From: Syntrophomonadaceae bacterium
GTDB lineage: Bacteria; Bacillota; PH28-bin88
Reading direction: 5' to 3'
Assembly: GCA_018333865.1 (NCBI GenBank)
Contig: JAGXSE010000071.1
Location: forward strand, 1 to 64,000
Length of the DNA: 64,000 nt
The notes beneath the pieces are model-generated. The model did no database searches. It was not told the origin of the DNA and was given only the letters and a program-made list of their open reading frames with translations. This document shows, one piece after another, positions 8,641-17,906 of the stretch. Both the position numbers and the translations under genes were made by a program. The number at the start of each line of letters is the position of its first letter. Position 1 is the first letter of the stretch.

Positions 8641-9516
8641 ATGATGGTGGATAGCTGGTGGGGGGATTTCATACTTGCCGCGGTACGGGCAGCAACACCG
8701 CTGGTCTTTTGTGCTCTGGGGATTTTACTGGCGGAAAGAGCCGGTGTGCTGCATATCGGCGTGGAGGGAGTAATGCTGATCGGGGCCCTGGCGGCCATTA
8801 TGGGAACAGTTTATGGCGGAAGTGCCTGGTCCGGCGTGCTGTTAACCTTGGTTGCCGGGGTAATGGCAGGCGTATTCTTGGCCTATGTATCCGTGCGCCT
8901 GCCAACAGACCAGGTAGTAACTGGGATAGCCTTTAACCTGGCCAGCCTTGGTGTGACCAGCTTTATTTTCCGCTTGCTTTCAGAAGATCTGCAGGTGATT
9001 GTCCCGGCAGTTCCCCCCTTAGTATTGGGATTTGGACCCTTTGCCCTGGCCAGCCTTGTGTTTACCGCGGCTATGTGGTGGTTTTTATTTCGGACTGGTC
9101 CGGGCCTTAAACTTCGTTCCGTAGGAGAAAACACCCATGCGGCCCATGCCTCCGGAATCAATGTGGTCCAGGTGCGGGTCATTGCCCTGGTCATTGCTGC
9201 GGTCTTTGCTGCCATAGGGGGGGCAGCCTTGACCATGGGGTGGGTGCGCAGCTTTTCTGACAACGTGACCTTGGGCCGGGGTTTTATTGCCTTGGCCGCT
9301 GTCTATTTTGGCCGTTGGAACCCCTTTTTGGCTCTGGGTGCCTGCCTGGTCTTCGGGGCTGGCGAAGCCTTGGCCTTCAGGGCACAGGCGACAGGTGCCG
9401 GCCTGAATCCCCATTACTATCTGATGGTTCCTTACGTCCTGACCCTGCTTGTCGTTGGTTTGGCCGGCCAGGCCCGCGGACCCGGTGATGTCGGCAAACC
9501 ATATTTGAGGAGGTGA
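8641..9516 (+). CDS. ABC transporter permease (BMP-linked, nucleoside type), subunit 2
   Basis: The second, shorter permease (291 residues) of the same transporter. It shows the paired-permease pattern LLAERAGVLHIGVEGVMLIG near residues 25-45 and the loop SVGENTHAAHASGINVVQVR. ATG at 8641 follows AAGGTGTG; an ATG at 8644 is equally possible. A longer open frame reaches back into the first permease, but it lacks a ribosome site. It begins 25 bases after subunit 1 and should be translated from the same message. Confidence 0.85.
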   Translation: MMVDSWWGDFILAAVRAATPLVFCALGILLAERAGVLHIGVEGVMLIGALAAIMGTVYGGSAWSGVLLTLVAGVMAGVFLAYVSVRLPTDQVVTGIAFNLASLGVTSFIFRLLSEDLQVIVPAVPPLVLGFGPFALASLVFTAAMWWFLFRTGPGLKLRSVGENTHAAHASGINVVQVRVIALVIAAVFAAIGGAALTMGWVRSFSDNVTLGRGFIALAAVYFGRWNPFLALGACLVFGAGEALAFRAQATGAGLNPHYYLMVPYVLTLLVVGLAGQARGPGDVGKPYLRR

Positions 9517-9582
9517 TGTATAAAAGAAAAACGAGAAAATTTGCATTGGTGCCAGTAAGTTTAAGAATTAGGAGGGTAAGAA

Positions 9583-10635
9583 ATGAGTAAAAGAGTATTG
9601 CTGATTACGGCAATGGTTTTGGTGATGGTAATGGTGGCCATGACTATGATTGGTTGTGGGCAAAGACCGCCTGAACCTGCCAAACAGGAGCCGCCAAAAC
9701 AACAGCAAGAGCCGCCTAAGAAAATCAGGGTAGGGGCAATCTACTCTGTTCCAAATCCGGCCCGGGCAGGCGGATGGGACCGCGCTCAGTTCGCCGGACT
9801 GCAAGTACTTCAAGATCAATATGGGTGGGAAGTAGTCATTGCTGAAGCAGTGCCCTTCCCCCAGCTGGCAGAAACTGCCGCCGGTTATGCCGATAAAGGT
9901 TTTGATATTGTAATCTTCACCAGCAGTGCTCATCTTGCTGCAATGAAAGAAGTGGCACCCAAGTACCCTAACACCAGGTTCCTGCTCATGTCTGTGGCCA
10001 CTGAACTGCCTGACCTGCCAAACGTCGGTGCCTTTAGCCCTAACATGTATGTCTATGGTAATCTGGTTGGGATAGTCGGTGCCAAGGCCAGCAAGAGCGG
10101 CGTGATCGGGGCCGTAGGCGGTATGCCCATCCCGGTGTTGGAAACCCTGTTCAGCGGCATTATTGAAGGAGCCAGGGCTGTAAGGCCTGAGTCCAAAGTG
10201 TTGGTTTCCTGGGCCGGCGATTGGGTAGACCTGGCCAAACACAGGGAAGTGACATTGCTCCAGGCCCAGGAAAAGGCTGATGTCTTTTTCACGGTTACCG
10301 GGCCTGGGACCATGGGGGTATTTGAGGCGGCAGAATCTAGAAACGCCCTTGCCATCGGATACGCTGCCGACTGGTATAACGACGCCCCCAAGACCGTGTT
10401 GACCAGCGTGCTGGTTGACGTGGAGAAGATGTACAAAGAAATGGCCGAAGCTTTCATGGCCGGCACCCTTACCAACAAGGTTGTCAATCTGGACGCAGCT
10501 TACTTTAAACTGGCCGATTTCCGCGGCAAGCTGTCGGCAGATGTGGAAAAAGACATTCGTGACACAGTGGCAAAAGTCCAAAGAGGCGAACTGAAGATCC
10601 CCGTCAAGATGCATCCGGATATCATGAAGAAGTAG
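9583..10635 (+). CDS. BMP family substrate-binding lipoprotein
   Basis: The 350-residue binding protein of the transporter. It has a hydrophobic signal segment with a lipobox ending at Cys25 (MIGC), then a proline- and glutamine-rich linker (~26-47), then the two-lobed PBP1-like domain of the basic membrane protein family. It should be lipid-anchored on the outer face of the membrane and deliver cargo to the two permeases. The ATG follows TAGGAGGGTAAGAA. BMP proteins characterised elsewhere bind purine nucleosides, so that is the best guess for the ligand. Confidence 0.88.
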   Translation: MSKRVLLITAMVLVMVMVAMTMIGCGQRPPEPAKQEPPKQQQEPPKKIRVGAIYSVPNPARAGGWDRAQFAGLQVLQDQYGWEVVIAEAVPFPQLAETAAGYADKGFDIVIFTSSAHLAAMKEVAPKYPNTRFLLMSVATELPDLPNVGAFSPNMYVYGNLVGIVGAKASKSGVIGAVGGMPIPVLETLFSGIIEGARAVRPESKVLVSWAGDWVDLAKHREVTLLQAQEKADVFFTVTGPGTMGVFEAAESRNALAIGYAADWYNDAPKTVLTSVLVDVEKMYKEMAEAFMAGTLTNKVVNLDAAYFKLADFRGKLSADVEKDIRDTVAKVQRGELKIPVKMHPDIMKK

Positions 10636-10757
10636 CAGCCGGGACAAGGACAGCGCAGGGGCTGCCAGTGCGGACGTTTCAGGCAAAACAGGCAGCCCTG
10701 CGGCCTTCCGGCAAGTATCAGGCAAATTCAAATTGTGCACAAACAGGAGGTGGGGTG

Positions 10758-12320
10758 ATGACCGGCGGGGCGGCTAACTGTTCTCACGAGGTTTTTTCCC
10801 ACAGCAAGAAAATAGTGGTTATGGACAATATCCATAAGGTTTTCGGCAATGTCCGGGCCTTGGACGACGTTTCCTTCAGCCTGACTGCCGGGGAAATCAG
10901 GGCCCTGGTCGGGGAAAACGGCGCCGGAAAAAGCACATTGATGAATATCCTGTACGGAATGTACCGGCCGGACAAGGGTTACCTGAAATTATGGGCCGAG
11001 GATGTAACCGGGAATTGGTCACCGAGATTGGCCATTGCCAAGGGGATCGGGATGATCCACCAGCATTTTTCCCTGATACCCAATCATACGGTATTGGAAA
11101 ATGTCGTCATGCCCACGCTGAAGTGGGGTGACATTATGCCTCAGTGGAAAGAATTTGAGCAACGGGTAGAACGACTCTGCGGGGAATACAATTTCCGCGT
11201 CCGGCTGAAAGATCGAGTGGAGGCCCTTTCAGTAGGGGAAAGGCAGCAGGTTGAAATTCTCAAGGCCTTGTACCAAGGGGCCAAGATCCTGATTTTGGAT
11301 GAGCCTACAGGGGTTTTAACACCTAAGCAGGCTGAGGCCTTGTTGGAATTCCTGCAACAGCTAAAAGAACGGGGCCAGTCGGTGGTACTGGTAACTCACA
11401 AGCTTACGGAAGCAATGGCGATCAGTGACCGGGTCACAGTCCTGAGAGGCGGCAGACATGTGGCCACGGTGGAAAAGAAGGAGACGACTCCCCAGGAAAT
11501 TGCCAGGATGATGGTGGAGCGGGACTGGATCTCCCCTGTAAATAGAAGTCAAGCGCCGGATAAGCCGCACAGAATTTTGGAAATTGTGGGTCTGACAGTG
11601 GAAGATGAGCATCGGAAAGCAGTGGTCAACAATGTTTCTTTAGCTATCGGTGCGGGAGAAATACTGGGTATTGCCGGGGTTGCCGGCAATGGTCAGGTGG
11701 AACTGGCCGAGGCAGTGATTGGTCTGCGGAAACCCAAAAATGGAAGAGTTTTAATTGATGGTGTCAATATAAACAAGTGGAGCATTTTTAAGCGCCGCCG
11801 GGCAGGCCTGGGGTTTATTTCAGAAGACAGGCATGCTCAGGGGATTGTAACAGATATGAGTGTAGCAGAAAACCTGGTCCTGGACACCCTTGGCTGCAGC
11901 CCTTACTCTCATTGGGGGATCATTCAGCCCCGGGCCATAGAACAATGTGCGACAAAGGCAGTCCAGGCCTATGCGATAAAGACACCTGGCAATCATGTGC
12001 CTGTTGCCAACTTATCCGGTGGTAATCAGCAAAAAGTGGTGCTGGCAAGGACTCTTTCGGTAAAACCAAAGATTATTATCGCCTGCCAACCTTCCCGGGG
12101 CTTAGATTTCAGCGCTACTGAATACGTCCGCAAAAAGCTGGTGGAATGTGCTGAGGCAGGTGTTGGTGTCTGTTTGATTTCCAGCGATCTGGATGAACTG
12201 CTGGAGTTGTCCCATCGCATTTTGGTAATGTATGATGGCCAGGTAGTTGACGAATTCAATCCCGAAAGACTGGATCTGGACCGGTTAGGGCTGGCAATGG
12301 CCGGGCAAGCCGCTGGTTAA
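10758..12320 (+). CDS. ABC transporter ATPase with two nucleotide-binding domains (BMP-linked)
   Basis: A 520-residue cytoplasmic ATPase powering the upstream permeases. The first domain has Walker A GENGAGKS (52-59), signature LSVGERQQVEIL and Walker B ILILDEPTG. The second has the degenerate P loop GVAGNGQVE, signature LSGGNQQKVVLAR and CQPSRGLD in place of the usual DEP, as is normal for this sugar/nucleoside subfamily. ATG 10758 is chosen because CAGGAGGTGGGG precedes it; an earlier in-frame GTG at 10668 has no ribosome site. The ferredoxin gene starts 49 bases later. Confidence 0.9.
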   Translation: MTGGAANCSHEVFSHSKKIVVMDNIHKVFGNVRALDDVSFSLTAGEIRALVGENGAGKSTLMNILYGMYRPDKGYLKLWAEDVTGNWSPRLAIAKGIGMIHQHFSLIPNHTVLENVVMPTLKWGDIMPQWKEFEQRVERLCGEYNFRVRLKDRVEALSVGERQQVEILKALYQGAKILILDEPTGVLTPKQAEALLEFLQQLKERGQSVVLVTHKLTEAMAISDRVTVLRGGRHVATVEKKETTPQEIARMMVERDWISPVNRSQAPDKPHRILEIVGLTVEDEHRKAVVNNVSLAIGAGEILGIAGVAGNGQVELAEAVIGLRKPKNGRVLIDGVNINKWSIFKRRRAGLGFISEDRHAQGIVTDMSVAENLVLDTLGCSPYSHWGIIQPRAIEQCATKAVQAYAIKTPGNHVPVANLSGGNQQKVVLARTLSVKPKIIIACQPSRGLDFSATEYVRKKLVECAEAGVGVCLISSDLDELLELSHRILVMYDGQVVDEFNPERLDLDRLGLAMAGQAAG

Positions 12321-12369
12321 TTTCACCAGCTGGGTTCTCATTAGGGGAACAGTGGAGGTTTAAGATAAA

Positions 12370-12870
12370 TTGTTGGCATTGAAAGTGGATGCATCAAAGT
12401 GCAACGGATGCGGTCTTTGCCGGATAGTCTGTTCCTTTTACCAGGGGATAGGAGTAGCTGGAAGTCCCTTTGTCCAGGAACAGCTGCCGGAGCCACTTGT
12501 TCAAGTTCAAGAAAGTGCAGGACAGAGACAAATCAGCCTCTGCCGCCACTGCGAAAAGCCTGTTTGTGTTGATGGGTGTGTGGCCGGTGCCTTGCTGGCA
12601 AATCCGGACCTGGGCACAGTCATCCTGGACCAGCAAAAGTGTGTCGGCTGTTATAGCTGTGTTATGGAGTGTCCCTTTGGCGCTCTGCAGATGAAGTCAG
12701 GTCAGGCACTAAAGTGCGATGGCTGCAAGATGATGCCGCTCTGCGCCCGTTATTGCCCTGCCGGGGCTTTACAGGCGGATAGGGATAGCCATATGGCAGC
12801 GGCCAGGCGGCGGCGAAAGAGGATGGGCAGCAAATCCGGCAGCCCTTCACGGGCAGCCTTTAGGCGGTGA
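12370..12870 (+). CDS. Polyferredoxin, 4x[4Fe-4S] electron-transfer subunit
   Basis: A 166-residue iron-sulfur protein of the HycB/CooF type. The cysteine sets include CNGCGLCRIVC, CRHCEKPVCVDGC, CVGCYSCVMEC and CDGCKMMPLCARYC, enough for four [4Fe-4S] clusters. A basic tail (RRRRKRMG) ends the protein. The start is TTG (12370 or 12373), with GTGGAGG upstream. Its stop overlaps the start of the FAD/NAD oxidoreductase, so the two are translationally coupled. It probably carries electrons between the aldehyde oxidoreductase and that flavoprotein. Confidence 0.88.
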   Translation: MLALKVDASKCNGCGLCRIVCSFYQGIGVAGSPFVQEQLPEPLVQVQESAGQRQISLCRHCEKPVCVDGCVAGALLANPDLGTVILDQQKCVGCYSCVMECPFGALQMKSGQALKCDGCKMMPLCARYCPAGALQADRDSHMAAARRRRKRMGSKSGSPSRAAFRR

Positions 12871-14081
12871 AAGCCATTAAAATGGCTGATTATGTGATCA
12901 TTGGCGGCAGTGTGGCAGGTGTGGCGGCTGCTAAGGCAATCCGGGCTCACGACCCGCATGGGGAGCTGGTGGTGATTTCCGCAGAGCTGCATCCGCCCTA
13001 TTCCAGAGTCTTGCTGACCCATTATATTGCCGGCCATATTGCCTTGGAAGACCTGTACTATGAGGGTCAAACATTCTGGCAGCAGATACATTCAAACTTC
13101 AGGCCGGGAGTCCGGGCCTTGGCCGTTGAACCGCTAAAAAAAGAGGTCCGACTGGATAATGGAGAGAGCCTGCCATATTATAACCTGCTGGTGGCAACCG
13201 GGGGCAGGCCGTCGTTTTCCAGGCAACTGCCGGCAGGGACAAGAGGCATCACGGGCTTGCGTACCATTGAAGATGCATTGTATATCCGCGAACAAGCCTT
13301 GGCGGGAGCCAGGATGGTTGTCCTTGGCGGCGGGCCGGTTGGGGTCAAGGTAGCCTGCGCCTTGCGGGAAGCGGGGGCCAATCCCGTGATGATCGTCAGT
13401 TCACCTCATGTGTTGTCCCAGGCGGCAGACGACGAAAGCGCCCTCTTGGTGCAGCGGCAGATGGCAGCCCACGGGGTCAGTATCAGGTGCGGGGTGGATG
13501 TGGCGCAAGTGGTGAGCGATGCCGGCGGATGCCGGTCGCTGGTCTTGAGTGATGGCCAGGAACTGCCTTGCCAGGTGTTGATAGTATGCAAAGGTGTTCG
13601 CCCTAATGGGGACATCCTGGCCCAAGGATTGCCTGCCTCAGAAGGAATCCGGGTGGACGACAAAATGCAGGCAGGCCTGCCGGGAATTTATGCGGCAGGG
13701 GATGTGGCCGCTACTCGTGACATCATCGACGGCGAACACCGTATCAGCGCTATCTGGCCCCATGCCGTGATCCAGGGCCGGGTAGCCGGGCTGAATATGA
13801 CGGGACAACAGGTGCGATACAAAGGCTCCCTATCCCGTAACGCCATGGAGGTTTTTGGGTTGCCCTTCATATCCATGGGGACGGTCCGGGTTTTGGCCCG
13901 GCCGGAATGGGAAACCAAGATTATCAGCTGCGGACAAAACTACCGGAAACTGGTTTACCATCAGGGCAGGCTGATCGGGGCAGTGCTGGTCGGCGGCCAG
14001 GTGGAGGAAGCCGGCCGCCTGCAAGCGGCCATCAGGAAGGCTGCTGCAAGATCCTGGCTCCAGGAAGGTATAGGGAACTAA
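12867..14081 (+). CDS. FAD-dependent pyridine nucleotide-disulfide family oxidoreductase
   Basis: A 404-residue flavoprotein. The FAD-binding fold opens at VIIGGSVAGVAAAKA, the NAD(P)-binding fold is at VVLGGGPVGVKVA (near residues 150-162), and the second FAD contact is IYAAGDVAA. It resembles NirB/rubredoxin reductase-type proteins and lacks the redox CxxC of true disulfide reductases. The GTG start overlaps the ferredoxin stop (GTGA). With its two ferredoxin neighbours it probably passes aldehyde-derived electrons to NAD(P)+, or works in reverse. Confidence 0.85.
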   Translation: MKAIKMADYVIIGGSVAGVAAAKAIRAHDPHGELVVISAELHPPYSRVLLTHYIAGHIALEDLYYEGQTFWQQIHSNFRPGVRALAVEPLKKEVRLDNGESLPYYNLLVATGGRPSFSRQLPAGTRGITGLRTIEDALYIREQALAGARMVVLGGGPVGVKVACALREAGANPVMIVSSPHVLSQAADDESALLVQRQMAAHGVSIRCGVDVAQVVSDAGGCRSLVLSDGQELPCQVLIVCKGVRPNGDILAQGLPASEGIRVDDKMQAGLPGIYAAGDVAATRDIIDGEHRISAIWPHAVIQGRVAGLNMTGQQVRYKGSLSRNAMEVFGLPFISMGTVRVLARPEWETKIISCGQNYRKLVYHQGRLIGAVLVGGQVEEAGRLQAAIRKAAARSWLQEGIGN

Positions 14082-14110
14082 TTTGCCATTGGATATAGGA
14101 GGGATGGAAA

Positions 14111-14578
14111 TTGAGCCGGAAAGTTGTCAGTGCGCTGCCCCAGCTGTGTATTGGGTGCAAGCAGTGTGAAATGTTCTGCTCGTTTGAGCAAGAGGGGGCA
14201 TACTCTCCCCGGCTGGCCCGCATCCGGGTGGTGAAGTATGAAGACAAGTGCCTGAGCGTGCCGGTAACCTGCGCCTACTGTGAACAGCCGGTTTGCGAAG
14301 AAGCATGCCCGGTTGGCGCCATGCAGCATGAGCCGGGCAGCGGCGCGGCAAAGGTGGTGGAGGAACTGTGTATCGGGTGCAAGGAATGTGTCAACGCCTG
14401 TCCCTTGGGGGCAGTAGAACTGCACCCGAAAAAAGGCACAGCCCTCAGGTGTGACCAGTGTCAGGGCGATCCTGCCTGTGTTAAATATTGTCCTGCCGGT
14501 GCCTTGAAATACGAACCCCTGCACCACACAGTGCGGGATAAGCGGCGCGCCCGGGTAGCGGCATGGAATCTAGACTAA
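14111..14578 (+). CDS. Polyferredoxin, AOR-associated iron-sulfur subunit
   Basis: A 155-residue ferredoxin-like protein with four cysteine groups: CIGCKQCEMFC, CAYCEQPVCEEAC, CIGCKECVNAC and CDQCQGDPACVKYC. It is similar in layout to the ferredoxin at 12370 and probably arose by duplication. The start is TTG with TAGGAGGGA upstream. It sits directly before the aldehyde oxidoreductase gene, where such proteins act as the first electron acceptor. Confidence 0.88.
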   Translation: MSRKVVSALPQLCIGCKQCEMFCSFEQEGAYSPRLARIRVVKYEDKCLSVPVTCAYCEQPVCEEACPVGAMQHEPGSGAAKVVEELCIGCKECVNACPLGAVELHPKKGTALRCDQCQGDPACVKYCPAGALKYEPLHHTVRDKRRARVAAWNLD

Positions 14579-14602
14579 TTGGGCTGGTGGAGGTGTAAAA
14601 CT

Positions 14603-16522
14603 ATGCGTCAGATTGCCGGTGATATTTTGCATGTGGATTTGACCAGGGGTACCTGGTGGAGACAGCCCATAACCAAGGACATGCTGTTGCAGTACCTGGG
14701 CGGGCGGGGAATCAACGCCCGGATGCTCTGGGACCGGGTTAAACCGGGGGTTGACCCCCTGGGGCCGGACAATGTAATTATCCTGGGAACAGGGCTTTTA
14801 TCCGGCACTGCCGCGCCCAGCTCCGGGCGCAATACTGTGACCTGTTTGAGCCCGGCGACAGGACTGTACCTGAAGACAAGCGGCGGCGGCGGTTGGGGCG
14901 GCGAACTAAAATATGCTGGCTACGGCCACGTGGTGGTCTACGGCCGGGCGGAAAAGCCTGTCTACATTTGGATTGATGACGATAAAGTAGAAATCCGGGA
15001 TGCCGCCAGGGTATGGGGCTTGGATGTCCGGGAGACTGACTTCGCTATCAAAAAGGAACTGGGAGACGAGGATGTGCAAATAGCCGCTATCGGCCAGGCT
15101 GGGGAAAATCTGGTGCGGTTTGCCGCCGTGATGTTTTCTGTCTATCATGCGGCCGGCCGCGGCGGGGCCGGTGCTGTGATGGGGTCAAAAAACCTGAAGG
15201 CCATTGTTGTGCGCGGCAGCGGTGGTTTGACTCCGGTCAAGCCGGCCAGGTACCATGAGACGGTCGTGGCGGCTAGGGATAGCCTATTGCGAGATTCCGG
15301 TGCTGCCGGGCTGGCCAGGTATGGCACTTCTGGCAGTTTAAACGGAGTCAACGAGATGAAAATTTTTCCGGCCAACAACTTTCAGCGGAGCTCGGTAGAT
15401 GACGTCTATCCTCTGACAGGCCAGTACCTCTTGGAGAAAGGCTTTCTTAAACGGCGGGTGGCCTGCTTCGGGTGCGTAATCGGCTGTCACCGGTTTACTA
15501 CTGTGGAGCGGGGCCCCTTTGCCGGCACCTTCGCCGGAGGGCCGGAATACGAAACCCTGAGCGCCTTGGGCGGTGGCTGCGGCGTAATGGATACCGCTGC
15601 TGTCATCCGGGCCAACGAGCTGTGCAACATTTACGGAATGGACACCATTTCCGCCGGTTCTCTTATTCAATGGGCGATGGAGTGCTTTGAAAAGGGTGTG
15701 ATCGGACCGGAGGACCTGGGTGGGAAGGAATTGCGCTGGGGCGACGGGGGAGCCGTCGCCGAAATGGTGAAACAGATTGCTTACCGCGAGGGCTTTGGCG
15801 ATGTGTTGGCCGAGGGGGTTAAGCGGGCGGCAGAGCTGGTCGGCGGGGAGAGCTATAAGTGGGCCGTTCAAGCAAAGGGTCTGGAGCAGTCCCGGGTGGA
15901 TACCCGTTCCGCCAAGTCCTACGCTCTGGCCTTTGCTGTTAACCCGCGGGGTGCGGACCACCTGCATACGGAAACCTTCGCTGAATTTGGTCTCAGCCCA
16001 GAGGCCCGGGCTGTAATTAAAAAAATCACCGGCGACGAAAAATATGCCAATCCTTATATCACTGAGAAGCGGGGGGAAATCGTGCGCTGGCATGAAGACT
16101 GTTTCGCAGTGACGGATGCTTTGGGCTTCTGCGCTTTTTCCACCACCGCCCTCTATGGCATCACTCCGAAAATTATGGCCGACCTGTTCTCGGCGGCTAC
16201 CGGATACGACATTTCGGAAGAGGAAATCATGCACGCCGGCCGGCGCATTGTGACCCTGGAGAAGTGTTTCAATACCAGGCTGGGAGCTGACAGAAAGGAC
16301 GATACCCTACCCTGGCGGCTGATGCATGAGCCAAGCCCGGACAGAAAGGACCCTACCGCCATCAATTCCCAGGCCGAACTGGACCGGATGCTGGACGAGT
16401 ACTATACCCTCCATGGCTGGAACCGAGAAACCAGCTGGCCGGCCAGGACCACCCTTGTTAACCTGCAACTGGCTGATGTGGCTGCCGAGCTGGAGGCCGC
16501 CGGCAAGCTCGGCCAGGAATAG
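14603..16522 (+). CDS. Tungsten-type aldehyde:ferredoxin oxidoreductase
   Basis: A 639-residue member of the AOR family, which oxidises aldehydes to acids with a bis-pterin tungsten cofactor and one [4Fe-4S] cluster. The cofactor-binding GGRGINARML lies near residues 32-41. The cluster ligands are C288, C291 and C295 (CFGCVIGC) plus C510 (GFCAFST). ATG 14603 follows GTGGAGGTGTAA. Upstream ferredoxin/flavoprotein genes and the MoaD-like gene just downstream support a self-contained AOR module. The preferred aldehyde is unknown. Confidence 0.93.
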   Translation: MRQIAGDILHVDLTRGTWWRQPITKDMLLQYLGGRGINARMLWDRVKPGVDPLGPDNVIILGTGLLSGTAAPSSGRNTVTCLSPATGLYLKTSGGGGWGGELKYAGYGHVVVYGRAEKPVYIWIDDDKVEIRDAARVWGLDVRETDFAIKKELGDEDVQIAAIGQAGENLVRFAAVMFSVYHAAGRGGAGAVMGSKNLKAIVVRGSGGLTPVKPARYHETVVAARDSLLRDSGAAGLARYGTSGSLNGVNEMKIFPANNFQRSSVDDVYPLTGQYLLEKGFLKRRVACFGCVIGCHRFTTVERGPFAGTFAGGPEYETLSALGGGCGVMDTAAVIRANELCNIYGMDTISAGSLIQWAMECFEKGVIGPEDLGGKELRWGDGGAVAEMVKQIAYREGFGDVLAEGVKRAAELVGGESYKWAVQAKGLEQSRVDTRSAKSYALAFAVNPRGADHLHTETFAEFGLSPEARAVIKKITGDEKYANPYITEKRGEIVRWHEDCFAVTDALGFCAFSTTALYGITPKIMADLFSAATGYDISEEEIMHAGRRIVTLEKCFNTRLGADRKDDTLPWRLMHEPSPDRKDPTAINSQAELDRMLDEYYTLHGWNRETSWPARTTLVNLQLADVAAELEAAGKLGQE

Positions 16523-16592
16523 CAGCACTGAAAAACCGGTTGGCGGAGTGAGGGTCAATATCGAATATCAGGAAACAAGGGCGGGATAACAA

Positions 16593-16850
16593 ATGATCAG
16601 AGTTACACTTAGGGTTGGCGGCGGGCTGGGGGGCATCCTCCGCGTCGAATCTTCCGATCACGTCCTGCCCGATGGGACCAGACTGCAGTCGGTGATGGAA
16701 ATGCTACACCGGAAGCTGGGCGACGAGGTCTTGAGTCCGTCGGTGCTGGCGGCGGTAAACGGCCGGCGGGTAGGGGAAGAGGAGCGGGCGGACTGGATTT
16801 TGCTTGACGGTGACGTAGTTTCGGTAATCAAGGCCCTGGCTGGCGGCTAG
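16593..16850 (+). CDS. MoaD/ThiS-like sulfur carrier protein
   Basis: An 85-residue ubiquitin-fold protein ending in Gly-Gly, the C-terminal tail that is adenylated and thiocarboxylated in this family. The strand VLAAVNGRRVG and the DGDVVSVI segment before the tail are typical. Its place directly after an AOR gene points to sulfur delivery for the pterin dithiolene of the tungsten cofactor. The ATG is weakly preceded by GGGCGGGA. Confidence 0.85.
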   Translation: MIRVTLRVGGGLGGILRVESSDHVLPDGTRLQSVMEMLHRKLGDEVLSPSVLAAVNGRRVGEEERADWILLDGDVVSVIKALAGG

Positions 16851-16949
16851 CCGCCAGAGGAAAAGGAGACCAAAGCCCAACTGAAGCTGCTCTGAAGACG
16901 CTAAGCCTGCAGATGATAAAATTAAATATCAAGGAAGGAGGGAGCGACT

Positions 16950-17001
16950 AGCAAGTTAAGAACCGTCCCCGACTTGCTAAAGAACCGTCCCCGACTTGCT
17001 A
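16950..17001 (+). repeat. Two hairpin repeats with the AGAACCGTCCCC core
   Basis: AGCAAGT at 16950-16956 and ACTTGCT at 16972-16978 flank TAAGAACCGTCCCCG; a second unit with the same core and ACTTGCT arm follows directly. Related units occur at 17781-17890 and 58780-58806. They lie just ahead of the ribosome site of the flavin reductase gene. Confidence 0.7.
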
Positions 17002-17022
17002 CCACTTGCTAGGAGGTATAAA

Positions 17023-17754
17023 ATGATTAAGGTTTTAGGTATTAATGGCAGTCCCCGGAAGGGAAACAGCCAGTATCTATTGGAAAAAGCCCTGGCGGCT
17101 GCCGGTCAGGTGGCGCCGGGGGAGGTGGAGGTAGATCTGTATTCGATCAGGGGCAAGAAATATGGCCCTTGTATTTCTTGCTTCAAATGCGGCGAACTAA
17201 GCGGCGAGTGTATCATCAAAGATGATTTTCAGGAGCTCAGGGAGAAATGGGTGCTGGCGGATGTAATTATCTATTCAGTTCCGGTTTACCATATGGGGAT
17301 CCCGGCCCAGCTCAAGGCCTTCATCGACCGGCTGGGCAACAGTTTATTCGGCCGTTATGCCGAACTTTTTCCGGGTGAAAGCAAGCTGCCTAAAAGTTTA
17401 AAGGTTGTCGGCTCCATTGCCCAGGGCGCTCACCTGTTTTCCGGGCAGGAACATGCCATTACAGATTTGATCAACCACGCCATCATCATGGGCTGCATCC
17501 CTGTCAGCGGCGATTTATGGGAGGCTTATATCGGGGCCGGGGCCTGGACCTATAACGAGATTGAACGCAATGTGCTGGAACAGCGGGAAGGGGACGGCAG
17601 CCTGGATACCCGCGTGGCCCTGCGGGGTGCGGAAAGCATTGGCCGCCGCGCAACGGAGCTGGCCTTTATATTAAAGGCGGGCGGGCAAGCCAATGCCGGC
17701 CGGTTAGGAAAAGACCCCATTTACCAGCCATTTCTGCATCGCGTCCAGAGTTAG
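17023..17754 (+). CDS. NADPH-dependent FMN reductase family (iron-sulfur flavoprotein-like)
   Basis: A 243-residue flavodoxin-fold protein. The FMN phosphate loop is GINGSPRKGNSQYLLE near residues 6-21, and the cysteine cluster GPCISCFKCGELSGEC (about residues 47-62) resembles the compact iron-sulfur motif of Isf-type flavoproteins. The segment SVPVYHMGIPAQLKAFIDR is the usual FMN-contact region. The ATG at 17023 follows TAGGAGGTATAA; an upstream in-frame start would fall inside the repeats. It probably shuttles electrons to a neighbouring enzyme, but the partner is not evident. Confidence 0.85.
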   Translation: MIKVLGINGSPRKGNSQYLLEKALAAAGQVAPGEVEVDLYSIRGKKYGPCISCFKCGELSGECIIKDDFQELREKWVLADVIIYSVPVYHMGIPAQLKAFIDRLGNSLFGRYAELFPGESKLPKSLKVVGSIAQGAHLFSGQEHAITDLINHAIIMGCIPVSGDLWEAYIGAGAWTYNEIERNVLEQREGDGSLDTRVALRGAESIGRRATELAFILKAGGQANAGRLGKDPIYQPFLHRVQS

Positions 17755-17780
17755 CCGGATGATGCGAGGAACCAGGGGTA

Positions 17781-17890
17781 ATTTCGTTGAGACAGAAGAA
17801 CCGTCCCCTTGTCCTTCTTTCGTTGAGACAGAAGAACCGTCCCCTTGTCTTTCCAAGGGCAATTTCGTCAACACAAAAGAACCGTCCCCT
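17781..17890 (+). repeat. Three AGAACCGTCCCC-core repeats in tandem
   Basis: Units begin near 17781, 17818 and 17863. The first two carry GACA/TGTC arms around GAAGAACCGTCCCCT; the third has changed arms. They directly precede the ribosome site of the next gene. Irregular spacing and lack of spacers of equal length rule out CRISPR. Confidence 0.7.
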
Positions 17891-17906
17891 ATAGGAGGTG
17901 TGAGAT

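Noticed and set aside
9568-10740. Long leftward frame (390 codons) opposite the BMP lipoprotein gene
   Set aside because: It is the antisense shadow of a clear lipoprotein gene, with no ribosome site and His/Gly-rich low-information translation.
15338-16234. Leftward frame (298 codons) opposite the aldehyde oxidoreductase gene
   Set aside because: Shadow of the AOR gene; the motifs and ribosome site support only the plus strand.
17781-17890. Possible CRISPR array
   Set aside because: Only three units, unequal spacing and changing arms; these are hairpin repeats.
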